DNA of 64,000 bases from Nocardioides sp. (GTDB lineage: Bacteria; Actinomycetota; Actinomycetes; Propionibacteriales; Nocardioidaceae): NCBI GenBank assembly GCA_002729525.1, contig PBYI01000070.1, forward strand, positions 1-64,000, in the 5' to 3' direction. Position 1 is the first letter of the stretch; the number at the start of each line of letters is the position of its first letter. The notes beneath the pieces are model-generated. The model had not been told where the DNA came from. It was given only the letters and a program-made list of their open reading frames with translations, and did no database searches. Made by a program: the position numbers and the translations under genes. Below, one piece after another: positions 40,771 to 52,342 of the stretch.

Positions 40771-41463
40771 TCAGGCCAGCGAGGACCAGGAGGAGACGTC
40801 GAGACCCCAGTCGCGGCCGAGGCGCTCGGCCTGCGGGCGGTAGAGCGTCGCGAGGCTGTCGCGCAGCCCGGGAGTCCAGTCCCAGTCGGCCCGCGAGGAC
40901 GAGCCGGACTCCTCCTCGACGCCGCTCAGCGGCACCGGGTCGAGGCCGAGCACGCCCCACAGCCCGTCGAGCCCCGCCTGCGGGTCCTCGCGCACCTGCT
41001 CGAAGACGAGCACGTGCATCCGCTCGCGCCCGACGGCCGCGGCCCAGACGTCGAGCTGGTCGGCGTACATGCCGGTCCAGGTCTGCACCGTGATCGGGAC
41101 GGGGTAGGGCCAGGACTTGCCGCGGGTCGCCGCCAGCCGCATCGCGGAGCGGAAGCGCTCGACCGGGTCGCGCAGCACGACCAGGAACGGCACGTCGTCG
41201 GGCAGCACCCGCGCGGCGCACGCGGGTGTGGAGGCGTGGCGGAGGTACTGCGGCGTCCAGTCGCCGCGGCGGACACCGTCGTCGGGGAAGAGGTCGAGGT
41301 AGTCGGACTCCGGCACCCGTCCGTCGCCGACCTTGTGCAGCAGGTGCTGCTCCTTGCGGCCGTTGGTGCCGAGGCCGACCCGCGGGTGCTGGGTCAGCAG
41401 GTCGGTGAGCCACGTGGTGCCGCTGCGCTGCGCACCGATGCCCACCCAGGCCGGACCAGTCAT
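40771..41463 (-). CDS. Sulfotransferase-family protein
   Basis: 230 residues. The PAPS-binding loop is WVGIGAQRSGTTWLTDLL at the N-terminus; the second phosphate site is VVLRDPVERFRSAMR near 85. Acceptor-binding residues are not recognisable. It should transfer sulfate from PAPS to an unknown acceptor. ATG 41463 follows a TAGGGT box (minus strand). It is divergent from tldD, with 73 bases between starts. Confidence 0.85.
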   Translation of the reverse strand: MTGPAWVGIGAQRSGTTWLTDLLTQHPRVGLGTNGRKEQHLLHKVGDGRVPESDYLDLFPDDGVRRGDWTPQYLRHASTPACAARVLPDDVPFLVVLRDPVERFRSAMRLAATRGKSWPYPVPITVQTWTGMYADQLDVWAAAVGRERMHVLVFEQVREDPQAGLDGLWGVLGLDPVPLSGVEEESGSSSRADWDWTPGLRDSLATLYRPQAERLGRDWGLDVSSWSSLA

Positions 41464-41536
41464 GACCAGAACCCTAGACACCGCGCCTCCGCGCGCGTGC
41501 CGCGCCCCGCCGGGTGCGGCTGTGTAGGTTGCGCAC

Positions 41537-43087
41537 GTGCGTGAGATCGACCCGTCCTTCACCGCCCTCCCGCTCCGCACGCTCGCCGACGCGGCCCTCG
41601 CCCGCGCCCGCGAGCTCGGCGCGGAGCACGCGGACCTCCGCCTCGAGCGGATCACCTCGCAGTACCTCCTGGCCCGCGACGGCCGCCTCCAGGGCGCCGA
41701 GGACGGCGAGGACCTCGGCTTGGCCGTCCGCGTCGTCCACGAGGGCTCGTGGGGCTTCGCCTCCGGCGTCGTGCTGACGCCGGAGGAGGCGGTCCGGCTC
41801 GCCGAGGAGGCCGTGGCCGTGGCTCGGGTCGCCGCGCCGATGACGGCGCGGCCGGGCGAGCTCGCACCGGAGCCGGTGCACGCCGACGTGACCTGGGTGA
41901 GCGACTACGAGATCGACCCGTTCGAGGTCGCGACCCGCGACAAGGTCGACGTCCTCGTCGACTGGACGCGCCGGCTCGGGGAGGGCCCCGCCGTCGACCA
42001 CGCCCGCGCCTACCTGCTGGCCGTGCGCGAGAACAAGTTCTACGCCGACCTCGCCGGCACCGTCACCACGCAGCAGCGGGTGCGGATGCAGCCCGGCTTC
42101 GAGGCGATGGGGTCGGGCGCCGACACGTTCGACTCGATGGCCAGCATCGCGCCGCCGGTCGGCCGGGGCTGGGAGTACGTCGTCGGGCTGGCCGACGGCA
42201 GCCGCCCGCACGACTGGGACGCCGAGATCGCCGAGGTGCCCGAGCTGCTCGCCGAGAAGCTGAAGGCGCCCAGCGTCGAGGCCGGCACCTACGACCTGGT
42301 CATCCACCCCAGCAACCTCTGGCTGACCATCCACGAGTCGATCGGGCACGCCACCGAGCTCGACCGGGCGCTCGGCTACGAGGCCAACTACGCCGGCACG
42401 TCGTTCGCCACGCCCGACCTCCTCGGGACGCTGCAGTACGGCTCCGACGTCATGCACGTCACCGGCGACCGCACGGTGCGTCACGGCCTCGCCTCGATCG
42501 GGTACGACGACGAGGGCGTCGAGCCCCAGTCCTGGGACATCGTCCGCGACGGGGTGCTGGTCGGCTACCAGCTCGACCGGCCGATGGCGATGATGCTCCC
42601 CGAGCTCAACACCGACCCGGCCAGCGGCGCCCCGCGCTCCAACGGCTGCGCGTACGCCGACTCCCCCGGCCACGTGCCGATCCAGCGGATGGCCAACGTG
42701 TCGCTCCAGCCCGACCCCGACCCGGGCGGGGGCGCCACCACCGACGACCTCATCGGACGTGTCGAGCGCGGCCTGTACGTCGTCGGCGACAAGTCGTGGT
42801 CGATCGACATGCAGCGCTTCAACTTTCAGTTCACCGGCCAGCGGTTCTACGCCGTCCGCGACGGCGAGATCGTCGGCCAGGTCCGCGACGCCGCCTACCA
42901 GGCCACCACGACCGACTTCTGGGGCTCGATGGAGGCCGTCGGCGGTCCGTCGACCTGGGAGCTCGGCGGCGCCTTCAACTGCGGCAAGGCCCAGCCGGGC
43001 CAGGTCGCGTCGGTCAGCCACGGGTGCCCGACGTCGCTGTTCCGCGGCGTACGCATCCTCAACACCCGCGAGGAGGGCGGCGAGTGA
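41537..43087 (+). CDS. tldD: Metalloprotease TldD
   Basis: 516 residues of the TldD/U62 family with the zinc motif HESIGHATELD near 265 and conserved GTSFATPDLLG and QRMANVSLQPD. TldD and TldE form a protease that clips unfolded peptides and processes modified peptide leaders. The tldE start overlaps its stop by 4 bases. GTG 41537 follows TAGGTT by 6 bases. No lanthipeptide or lasso-type precursor is adjacent. Confidence 0.94.
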   Translation: MREIDPSFTALPLRTLADAALARARELGAEHADLRLERITSQYLLARDGRLQGAEDGEDLGLAVRVVHEGSWGFASGVVLTPEEAVRLAEEAVAVARVAAPMTARPGELAPEPVHADVTWVSDYEIDPFEVATRDKVDVLVDWTRRLGEGPAVDHARAYLLAVRENKFYADLAGTVTTQQRVRMQPGFEAMGSGADTFDSMASIAPPVGRGWEYVVGLADGSRPHDWDAEIAEVPELLAEKLKAPSVEAGTYDLVIHPSNLWLTIHESIGHATELDRALGYEANYAGTSFATPDLLGTLQYGSDVMHVTGDRTVRHGLASIGYDDEGVEPQSWDIVRDGVLVGYQLDRPMAMMLPELNTDPASGAPRSNGCAYADSPGHVPIQRMANVSLQPDPDPGGGATTDDLIGRVERGLYVVGDKSWSIDMQRFNFQFTGQRFYAVRDGEIVGQVRDAAYQATTTDFWGSMEAVGGPSTWELGGAFNCGKAQPGQVASVSHGCPTSLFRGVRILNTREEGGE

Positions 43088-44514
43088 GCTCCTCGACCGT
43101 GACCACGACAGCCACCCCGGCCACCCCGCAGCAGCTCGTCGAGCACGCGCTGGCCACCTCCCGCGCCGAGGACTGCGTGGTGGTGCTGCGCGACCACACC
43201 AGCGCCAACCTGCGCTGGGCCGGCAACACGCTCACCACCAACGGCGTCATGCACGGCGTGTCGGTGACGGTCGTGTCGTTCGCGCACGTGCCCGGAGCAG
43301 ACGGCGGCGTCGCCACCGGATCGGTCACCGGCACCGCGACGACGTACGACCAGGTGACGACGCTCGTCGAGGCCGCCGACGCGGCTGCCCGGGCGTCCTC
43401 CCCTGCCGGCGACGCCGCGCCGCTGGTCGACGACACCCCCGCCGCCGTCGACTGGGACGAGGCGCCGGTGCCGACCGACATCCACGCGTACGACGTCTTC
43501 GCCCCGGCTCTCGGCGAGGCGTTCGGCCGGGCCGAGGCGGCGGGCCGCATCCTCTACGGCTTCGTCAACCACGAGATGACGACGACCTACCTGGCCTCGA
43601 GCCGCGGGCTCCGGCTGCGGCACGTGCAGCCGACCGGCCACTACGGGTGCACCGCGAAGGACCGTGCGCTCACTCGCAGCGCGTGGGTCGGCGGCGCGAC
43701 CCGCGACTTCACCGACGTCGACGCGCTGGCGATGGACGAGGCCGTCGCGCAGCGGCTCGCCTGGGCCGAGCGACGCGTCGACCTGCCGGCGGGTCGCTAC
43801 GACACGATCCTCCCGCCGTCGGCCGTCGCCGACCTGATGATCGACGCCTACTGGGCCGCGGGCGCGCGGTCGGCGTACGACGGCCAGTCGGTCTTCGGCC
43901 GCGCCGGCGGCGGCACCCGGGTGGGCGAGCGGCTCGGGCGACCGGGCGTCACGCTGGGCTCCGACCCGGCGTACCCCGGTCTGGAGTGCGCGCCCTTCGT
44001 CGTCGCGACCTCCTCGGGCGACACCGCCTCGGTGTTCGACAACGGCCTCCCGCTCACCGCGACGGACTGGATGCGCGACGGGGAGCTGACCCACCTGGTG
44101 CAGACCCGCGAGACGGCCGCGCTCACCGGCATGCCGGTCACGCCCGAGATCGACAACCTCGTGCTGAGCGTCGACGGCGCGGACGGCTCGATCGACGAGC
44201 TCGTGGCCGGTACCGAGCGGGGCCTGCTGCTGACCTGCCTGTGGTACATCCGCGAGGTCGACCCGCAGTCGCTCCTGCTCACCGGGCTGACCCGCGACGG
44301 CGTCTACCTCGTCGAGAACGGCGAGATCACCGGCGCCGTCAACAACTTCCGGTTCAACGAGAGCCCGGTCAGCCTGCTGCGGCGGTTCACCCACGCCTCG
44401 GCGTCGGTGCCGACGTTCAGCCGCGAGTGGGGCGACGACTACTTCTCCCGCACGGTCATGCCGGCCCTGCGGGTGCCCGACTTCAACATGTCGAGCGTGT
44501 CCCAGGCCCTCTGA
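43084..44514 (+). CDS. tldE: TldE/PmbA-family protease partner
   Basis: 476 residues. It shares the TldD fold but lacks HExxxH, as expected for the non-catalytic partner: VVLRDHTSANLRWAGNTLTT early, PPSAVADLMIDAYWA in the middle, and SLLLTGLTRDGVYLVENGEI and VNNFRFNESPVSLLRRF late. It forms the substrate chamber with TldD. Translation is coupled to tldD (GTGA overlap). The C-terminus reaches to within 26 bases of a perfect palindrome. Confidence 0.92.
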   Translation: MSSSTVTTTATPATPQQLVEHALATSRAEDCVVVLRDHTSANLRWAGNTLTTNGVMHGVSVTVVSFAHVPGADGGVATGSVTGTATTYDQVTTLVEAADAAARASSPAGDAAPLVDDTPAAVDWDEAPVPTDIHAYDVFAPALGEAFGRAEAAGRILYGFVNHEMTTTYLASSRGLRLRHVQPTGHYGCTAKDRALTRSAWVGGATRDFTDVDALAMDEAVAQRLAWAERRVDLPAGRYDTILPPSAVADLMIDAYWAAGARSAYDGQSVFGRAGGGTRVGERLGRPGVTLGSDPAYPGLECAPFVVATSSGDTASVFDNGLPLTATDWMRDGELTHLVQTRETAALTGMPVTPEIDNLVLSVDGADGSIDELVAGTERGLLLTCLWYIREVDPQSLLLTGLTRDGVYLVENGEITGAVNNFRFNESPVSLLRRFTHASASVPTFSREWGDDYFSRTVMPALRVPDFNMSSVSQAL

Positions 44515-44539
44515 GGCCCTGGGTCAAGGAGGCCCCGGG

Positions 44540-44569
44540 TCGAGCCGTCGTACATGTACGACGGCTCGA
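44540..44569. promoter_or_regulatory. 30-base perfect palindrome, probable operator
   Basis: The half-site TCGAGCCGTCGTACA (44540-44554) is followed directly by its exact reverse complement (44555-44569). It ends 17 bases before a TAGCGT -10-like box (44586-44591), so it covers the -35 region of the downstream flavin-binding protein gene. Such long uninterrupted palindromes next to promoters are typical for TetR-like dimers. A terminator for tldE is possible, but there is no loop or T-run. Confidence 0.6.
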
Positions 44570-44598
44570 TGTCGGCGCACACCTCTAGCGTGCGGGAG

Positions 44599-45123
44599 AT
44601 GCACGAGACCGACGACGACCTCCGCGCCCTCCAGCAGCTGCTCGACGCCTCGCACGGTGACGCGACCGACCACCTGCGCGACATCATCACCGACGACCGG
44701 CGACTCACCGCCCGCGACGTCGTCGGGCTGATGACCGGCATGAAGGTGCTCTCGCTGGCCACCACCACCGCCGCGGGCGAGCCGCGGGTCAGCGCCGTCG
44801 ACGGGCACTTCCTCCGCGGCACCTGGTCGTTCTCGACGTCGGGCACGGCGGCGAAGGCCCGCCACCTCGCCGCCCGCCCCGCGTGCAGCGTCGCCCACGT
44901 CGACGGCGAGCGGCTCGCGGTGTTCAGCCACGGCCACGTCACGCGGTACGCCGCCGACGACCCCGACTTCGCCCCGGTCCACCGGCACTGGTGCGACCAC
45001 TACGGCAGCGACCCGCTCACGTGGGGCGACGACATCGCGTTCTACCGCTACCGGTCGACCTGGATGGTGGGCTACGCCTGGAAGCGCGCAGAGGTGCTGG
45101 CCGAGGCCGGCCTGACGCCCTAG
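44599..45123 (+). CDS. Pyridoxamine 5'-phosphate oxidase-family (FMN-binding) protein
   Basis: 174 residues, split-barrel flavin fold: VGLMTGMKVLSLATTTAAGE, then RVSAVDGHFLRGTWSFSTSG, then KARHLAARPACSVAHVDGER and the C-terminal RYRSTWMVGYAWKR. Such proteins bind FMN, F420 or heme. The reaction is unknown. ATG 44599 follows TAGCGT by 7 bases; an upstream in-frame ATG at 44554 lies inside the palindrome and is unlikely. It converges with the CYTH gene; the two stops share the sequence CTAG. Confidence 0.85.
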   Translation: MHETDDDLRALQQLLDASHGDATDHLRDIITDDRRLTARDVVGLMTGMKVLSLATTTAAGEPRVSAVDGHFLRGTWSFSTSGTAAKARHLAARPACSVAHVDGERLAVFSHGHVTRYAADDPDFAPVHRHWCDHYGSDPLTWGDDIAFYRYRSTWMVGYAWKRAEVLAEAGLTP

Positions 45124-45761
45124 TCCTCGTCCGACCCGACGGCCTCGTCGTCGAGCAGCCGGTGGGCCAGCACCGCCTCGATCTTCCGGGGCTGGGTGCT
45201 CACCTCGATCCCGGCGGCCGCCAGGGCCTCGGTCGCCGCGTCGAGCAGCGGCACGTCCCCGCCGGTCAGCTCCACCTCGAGCTCACGCCACGCCGTTGTC
45301 GGGCCGCCGTCGAGCGGCTCCCCGGTGACGACGTCGTCGGCCACCTCGGCCAGCGGTGCGCCTTCGGCGTCGAGGAGGTCGTACGTCGTCCGGTGCGTCC
45401 GCACGACCGCCACGCCGGCGAGCGCCCGGCCGCCCGACCACGGCTCGACCCGCTCGCGCAGGTCGGCCGGCACGGCACCGGCGTCCTCGCCGAGCGGTCG
45501 GTGGATCTCGTCGCGGCCCTGCCCCGACGGCACCTTGAGGTGCCACCCCGCGTCCGCCCCGCCCGTACGCCGGCGCAGGGTCACGCCCGCGCGCACCAGC
45601 GCCAGGTCGTCGGTGTCGACGTACGTCGCCTCGAGCTCGGCGGTCACCGGCTCGACCACGTCGGCGACGCCCGGCACCGCGGCGAGCACGTCCAGCGGTG
45701 CGGCGTCGGTGCGGCCCAGCGCGAAGGTGCGCTCGATCTCGTGGTGGTCGGCCACCGTCAC
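45120..45761 (-). CDS. CYTH-domain protein
   Basis: 213 residues. The CYTH tunnel fold is indicated by HHEIERTF at the N-terminus (ExExK-like, with Thr where Lys is usual), ELEATYVDTDDLALVRAGVT, LRRRTGG and WHLKVPSGQGRDEIHRPL, and a C-terminal QPRKIEAVL. Members hydrolyse triphosphates or polyphosphate. The Thr makes activity uncertain. GTG 45761 overlaps the serine hydrolase stop by 4 bases, so it is the last gene of the gcvP unit. Confidence 0.82.
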   Translation of the reverse strand: MTVADHHEIERTFALGRTDAAPLDVLAAVPGVADVVEPVTAELEATYVDTDDLALVRAGVTLRRRTGGADAGWHLKVPSGQGRDEIHRPLGEDAGAVPADLRERVEPWSGGRALAGVAVVRTHRTTYDLLDAEGAPLAEVADDVVTGEPLDGGPTTAWRELEVELTGGDVPLLDAATEALAAAGIEVSTQPRKIEAVLAHRLLDDEAVGSDED

Positions 45762-47112
45762 ACCCCGCCCGGGATCGGCGCCTGGGGGTCGTACGGCGTC
45801 CGCGTGTAGACGAACGTCGCGCACTCCAGGTGCGAGACCGCATCGTCGGCACGCCGTACGACGCGCAGCGTCTCGCCGGTGAGGTAGCCGGCCGTGCCCA
45901 CGAACGCGTCCGGATCATCGGTGGGCGCGAACGCCATCACGCGGCCCGGGCCGGACGGCGGGGCGAGTCGCAGCAGGCCACGGTCCCAGCGCAGCACGGC
46001 CGGGGCGTGCCCCCAGTGCCAGGTGCCGACGACCTCCCGCACGACGCCTGGCACCGGCAGCGTGCCGGGCACCCACTCGGGGGCGACGTGTGGCTCGCGG
46101 TCGAGCACCGTCTCCAGCACCTGCTGGGTGAGTCCGCCGAGGCCGTAGGCGCCGTTGGTGAGCACCACGGCGCCGACCCGGCGGTCGACGTCGGCCAGCA
46201 CGCCGCAGGAGAAGCCCGGCATCGAGCCGCCGTGGCCGACCATCAGTCGACCGCGGGAGCGGCCGAGGGAGAGCCCGAGCCCGAACCCGGACCCCGACCG
46301 GTCGTCGGGGTCCGCGGTACGCATCGTGCGCATGTCGACCAGCGTCTCCGCGCGCAGCAGCGACCGCTCGGGGTCGACCAGGTGCGTCACCCAGGTGCCG
46401 AGGTCGGCGACGGTGCTCCAGAGCTGGCCGGCCGGCGCCATGGCACCGGTGTCGGGCAGCGGCTCGGCGACGACCTCGCCGGTGAGGGCGTCGACCGCGT
46501 AGCCCCCGGCGTACGGCGCCACGCCCTGGTACGACGTGCGGCCCATACCGAGCGGCGCCAGCAGCTGCTGCTGCACGGCGTCCCACCAGGTCAGGCCGGT
46601 CACGGCCTCGACGACCGCGCCGAGCACGCCGTACCCGAGGTTGGAGTAGTGCAGCCGCGACCCCGGCTCGAGCACCGGCTCGGCGCCCGCGTGGGCTGCG
46701 GTGAGCGCGGCCAGGTCGCCCCCGGTGGACCGCTCCCACCACTCCCCCGTCGGTTCGGCACTGATGCCCGAACCGTGCGAGAGCAGCCGGTGCAGCGGCG
46801 TCGTGCCGAACGGTCCGTCCGGGCAGAAGCGCGCCACCGGGTCGTCCAGCCCGAGCTCTCCGCGCTCCCGGGCGAGCATCACCAGCGTGGCGGTGAGGGT
46901 CTTGGTGACCGAGCCGATCTTGTACTGCGTGTCGGCGTCGGGCCGCGGGTCGTCGCCGGTCGAGCCCGGCAGCACCGTGCGACCACGACCGAGCGACCAG
47001 ACCAGCTCACCGCCGCGCACCACGCCTGCCGCGACCGACGGCAGCCGCCCGGACGCCTGCGCCGCGGCCACCTGGGCCAGCAGCGCCGCCTCGGTGCCCG
47101 CGAGCAGCGGGG

Positions 47113-47116
<4 letters not shown>
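45758..47116 (-). CDS. Serine hydrolase, beta-lactamase/DD-peptidase fold
   Basis: 452 residues. Active-site motifs: SxxK in KIGSVTKTLTATL near 70, YxN in LHYSNLGYGVLGAVVEA near 165, and HGG in MVGHGGSMPGFS near 305. There is no signal peptide, so it is cytoplasmic, unlike most penicillin-binding relatives. It is probably an esterase or peptidase. GTG 47116 overlaps the gcvP stop by 4 bases, and its own stop overlaps the CYTH start, a tightly coupled three-gene unit behind a glycine riboswitch. Confidence 0.88.
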
Positions 47117-49983
<2,867 letters not shown>

Positions 49984-50067
49984 GGGGGCTCCTGGGGGCT
50001 CTCCGGGGTGCGCGGCGCGGGACCGCGCGCGGTCAGCCCTCCCCCTGAGTCACCCCGACGCTGGGGC

Positions 50068-50166
50068 TCCACAGTCGCCTCGTCCTCGTGGTCCTGGTGC
50101 CTGAGAGGTTCCGGGGAGGAGTTGCCCCTTCGGCGCTGCTCGGAGCAGCTCTCCCACGTGGGATCG
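50068..50166 (-). promoter_or_regulatory. Glycine riboswitch (gcvT motif), single aptamer
   Basis: Reading the minus strand from 50166, the sequence GTGGGAGAGCTGCTCCGAGC is followed by the conserved core GCGCCGAAGGGGCAACTCC, then CCGGAACCTCTCAGGCACCA and GGACCACGAGGACGAG. These are the hallmark segments of gcvT-type aptamers. Only one aptamer is visible. Glycine binding should turn on gcvP. The region 49984-50067 between aptamer and ribosome site has GC-rich stems that could be the expression platform. Confidence 0.92.
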
Positions 50167-50178
50167 ACGGCTGCCGAC

Positions 50179-50184
50179 AGGCTA
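50179..50184 (-). promoter_or_regulatory. Probable -10 box of the gcvP transcript
   Basis: A minus-strand TAGCCT box lies 12 bases upstream of the riboswitch aptamer, placing transcript start near 50172. No strong -35 is visible. Confidence 0.45.
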
Positions 50185-50207
50185 GCCCAGGTCGGCCGAA
50201 AAGCACT

Positions 50208-50235
50208 CGACCCCGGCGCTGGTGCGCCGGGGTCG
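50208..50235 (-). terminator. Rho-independent-like terminator of the merR gene
   Basis: CGACCCCGGCGC (50208-50219) and its exact complement (50224-50235) form a 12-base stem with a 4-base loop. On the minus strand it is followed by AGTGCTTTTC, a short T-run. It lies 27 bases past the merR stop and separates merR from the gcvP promoter. Confidence 0.75.
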
Positions 50236-50262
50236 GGAACAGTCGGAGGAGGGCGGCTGTGC

Positions 50263-50880
50263 TCAGCCGGTACGTCGGGCCGCGCGGCGGGCGGCGAGCT
50301 CGTCGCCCGGGCCGGGTGCGGCCTGGGCGGCGGGGTCCTCGGTGCGCTCGGAGGGCAGCTCGGCGAGCGTGCCCTCGATCTCGCGCCAGACGCCACCGAT
50401 GGCGATCCCGAACACGCCCTGGCCGCCCTGGAGCAGGTCGATGACCTCGTCGTTGGAGGTGCACTCGTAGACCGAGGCGCCGTCGCTCATCAGGGTGACG
50501 CGGGTCAGGTCGTCGGTGCCGCGCTCACGCAGGTGGGCGACCGCGGTGCGGATCTGCTGCAGCGAGATGCCGGCGTCGAGCAGACGCTTGACGACCTTGA
50601 GGATCAGGATGTCGCGGAAGGAGTAGAGGCGCTGCGAGCCGGAGCCCTTGGCACCGCGCACGGTCGGCTCCACCAGGCCGGTGCGGGCCCAGTAGTCAAG
50701 CTGGCGGTAGGTGATACCGGCGGCGTTGCACGCGGTGGGCCCGCGGTAGCCGAGGTCGCTGGGCAGCGGCGACACGTCGTCCGTGAACAGGAGGCCCTGC
50801 TCCTCGGCGGTCTCCTCGGCGCGGTCGAGCGCGAGGTCGTCCGCTGCGTCACGCCCCTGGGGCGAGTGGTGCTCGGTCAC
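50263..50880 (-). CDS. MerR-family regulator (Rv1830-type)
   Basis: 205 residues. A MerR winged helix starts near 45: GYRGPTACNAAGITYRQLDY, then WARTGLVEPTVR and SQRLYSFRDILILKVVKRLL, and a helix DAGISLQQIRTAVAHLRERG. A short C-terminal domain ends in a disordered basic tail. It corresponds by position to Rv1830, between gcvP and the DUF151 nuclease. Targets are unknown. GTG 50880 has a GGAGGAA ribosome site. A MerR-like dyad lies 162 bases upstream. Confidence 0.9.
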   Translation of the reverse strand: MTEHHSPQGRDAADDLALDRAEETAEEQGLLFTDDVSPLPSDLGYRGPTACNAAGITYRQLDYWARTGLVEPTVRGAKGSGSQRLYSFRDILILKVVKRLLDAGISLQQIRTAVAHLRERGTDDLTRVTLMSDGASVYECTSNDEVIDLLQGGQGVFGIAIGGVWREIEGTLAELPSERTEDPAAQAAPGPGDELAARRAARRTG

Positions 50881-51041
50881 GCGCTTCCTCCGGTGTCTAC
50901 TTCGTCGAGCGTATCTCCAGGGGAAGGGATGCGCAGCACCGAGGACGGCGACCACACGGGTGGAGTTACAACGAAGACATCCGGAACGCTACGGCGGCGC
51001 ACAGGGCCGGTCAACGAACTCGCCGCGCGTGTCGCGAAGTC

Positions 51042-51067
51042 TGACCCTCAAGTTGAGAGTGAGGGTT
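51042..51067. promoter_or_regulatory. Site A: MerR-like dyad upstream of the merR gene
   Basis: ACCCTCAAGTTGAGAGTGAG and the following GGT contain the perfect dyad CTCAAGTTGAG and outer arms ACCCTCA/TGAGGGT. A closely similar sequence occurs upstream of garA (site B). It starts 3 bases beyond the DUF151 stop side and lies in the 186-base gap before merR. Confidence 0.5.
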
Positions 51068-51537
51068 CACGCCTCGGACTCGAAGTCCTCCGGCGTCACG
51101 TGGTCGAGGAACTCGCGGAACTTCTCGACCTCGTCCTCCTGCTCAGCCGGCACGGCCAGCCCGGCCTCGTCGAGGACCTCCTCGGCACACCAGATCCGGG
51201 TGCCGGTGCGCAGGGCGAGCGCGATGGAGTCGGACGGACGGGCGCTGACCTCGACCCCGGACCCGAGCACGAGCGTGGCGAAGAAGACGCCGTCCTTGAC
51301 CTCGGTGATCCGGACCTCGTCGAGCGGGTTGTCGGTGGCGTCGAGGACGTCCTTGAGCAGGTCGTGGGTCAGCGGCCGCGGCGGAACGACGCCCTGCTGG
51401 GCGAAGGCGATCGCGGTGGCCTCCACGGCCCCGATCCAGATCGGCAGGTAGCGCTGGCCGGTGACCTCACGCAGCAGGACGATCGGCTGGTTCGAGGGCA
51501 TCTCGACCCGGACTCCCATGACGTCCACTTCACGCAT
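51067..51537 (-). CDS. DUF151 bifunctional nuclease-domain protein
   Basis: 156 residues of the DUF151/BFN family: REVDVMGVRVEMPSNQPIVL, then LPIWIGAVEATAIAFAQQG, THDLLKDVLDA and SARPSDSIALALRTGTRIWC. Plant and mycobacterial relatives show or are proposed to have nuclease activity. It corresponds to Rv1829 in the conserved block. ATG 51537 follows a TAGGGT box by 6-7 bases (minus strand), so it may have its own promoter. Confidence 0.9.
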   Translation of the reverse strand: MREVDVMGVRVEMPSNQPIVLLREVTGQRYLPIWIGAVEATAIAFAQQGVVPPRPLTHDLLKDVLDATDNPLDEVRITEVKDGVFFATLVLGSGVEVSARPSDSIALALRTGTRIWCAEEVLDEAGLAVPAEQEDEVEKFREFLDHVTPEDFESEA

Positions 51538-51602
51538 GCCGCAACCCTACTCCGCGCACCGCACCCCGCAGGCAGGTCGGGCCGGACCCCGGCGGCGGCG
51601 TC

Positions 51603-52334
51603 TCAACGACGGCGCAGACCGGCCTTGACCAGGGTCGCGTGCAGGCGCACCGACAGGGCGGCCAGCTGGGTGGCGGTGTCCTCGGCGCGGGCAGCGGCCG
51701 CGGTGTCGCGGGCGCGCCGCAGCGGGGCGACGACCTGCTCGACCATGCCGACCTCGCGGTCGGCCGCCGCCCGGAACGCGCGCAGGTGCCGCGGCTCGAG
51801 GCCGTACTCCCCCAGCTCGCGCGCCGTCGTGGCGATGACCAGCGCGTCGGAGTCGAAGTGACCGGTGCGCTGGGCGGTGACCAGACCGTGCTGCTCGAGC
51901 TCGGCGAGGACGTCCTCGGAGATCTCGGCGATCTTCAGCAGCTCCTTGCGCGACAGCCGTACGTCGTCACGACGCGCGAACGACTCCGCGCTGGGCAGAC
52001 CGTCGGCCGCGAGCGCGACCGTCGGGACCGTCGGGACGACGGGCTCGATCGCCGGGGGCTCCAGCCCCCGGTCGATGGCGTCGAGGTGCTCGCCGATGAC
52101 CTTCAGCGGCAGGTAGTGGTCGCGCTGCATCCGCAGCACGTACCGCAGTCGGTCGACGTCGGCCTCGGAGAACTTCCGGTACCCCGCCGGGGTGCGCTCT
52201 GGCTCGACGAGTCCCTTCTCCTCCAGGAACCGGATCTTGGGGATCGTGATGGAGGCGAAGTCGGCTCGGAGCAGGTCGAGGACCTGCCCGATCGTGAGTC
52301 GGCCCGTCGTGCGCGGGTCGGGGACGGCCGCCAC
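51603..52334 (-). CDS. ftsR: MerR-family regulator FtsR
   Basis: 243 residues. The N-terminal winged helix reads LTIGQVLDLLRADFASITIP, then KIRFLEEKGLVEPERTPAGY and RKFSEADVDRLRYVLRMQRD, and a C-terminal domain (KELLKIAEISEDVLAELEQH) follows. It corresponds to Rv1828 and corynebacterial FtsR, an activator of ftsZ and regulator of its own region. It follows garA by 8 bases, so it is probably cotranscribed. GTG 52334 is the likely start. Confidence 0.88.
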   Translation of the reverse strand: MAAVPDPRTTGRLTIGQVLDLLRADFASITIPKIRFLEEKGLVEPERTPAGYRKFSEADVDRLRYVLRMQRDHYLPLKVIGEHLDAIDRGLEPPAIEPVVPTVPTVALAADGLPSAESFARRDDVRLSRKELLKIAEISEDVLAELEQHGLVTAQRTGHFDSDALVIATTARELGEYGLEPRHLRAFRAAADREVGMVEQVVAPLRRARDTAAAARAEDTATQLAALSVRLHATLVKAGLRRR

Positions 52335-52342
52335 GGCAGCGC

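Noticed and set aside
40771..41463. Sulfotransferase and neighbours as a sulfated-product gene cluster
   Set aside because: Flanking genes (DJ-1 protein, tldD) have no biosynthetic role and lie in separate units.
41537..44514. TldD/TldE as part of a modified-peptide (RiPP) cluster
   Set aside because: No precursor peptide, cyclase, radical SAM or transporter gene is nearby. The pair looks like a housekeeping locus.
44554..44598. Upstream ATG start for the flavin-fold protein
   Set aside because: The codon lies in the middle of the 30-base palindrome, and the added residues are not part of the fold. A -10-like box precedes ATG 44599.
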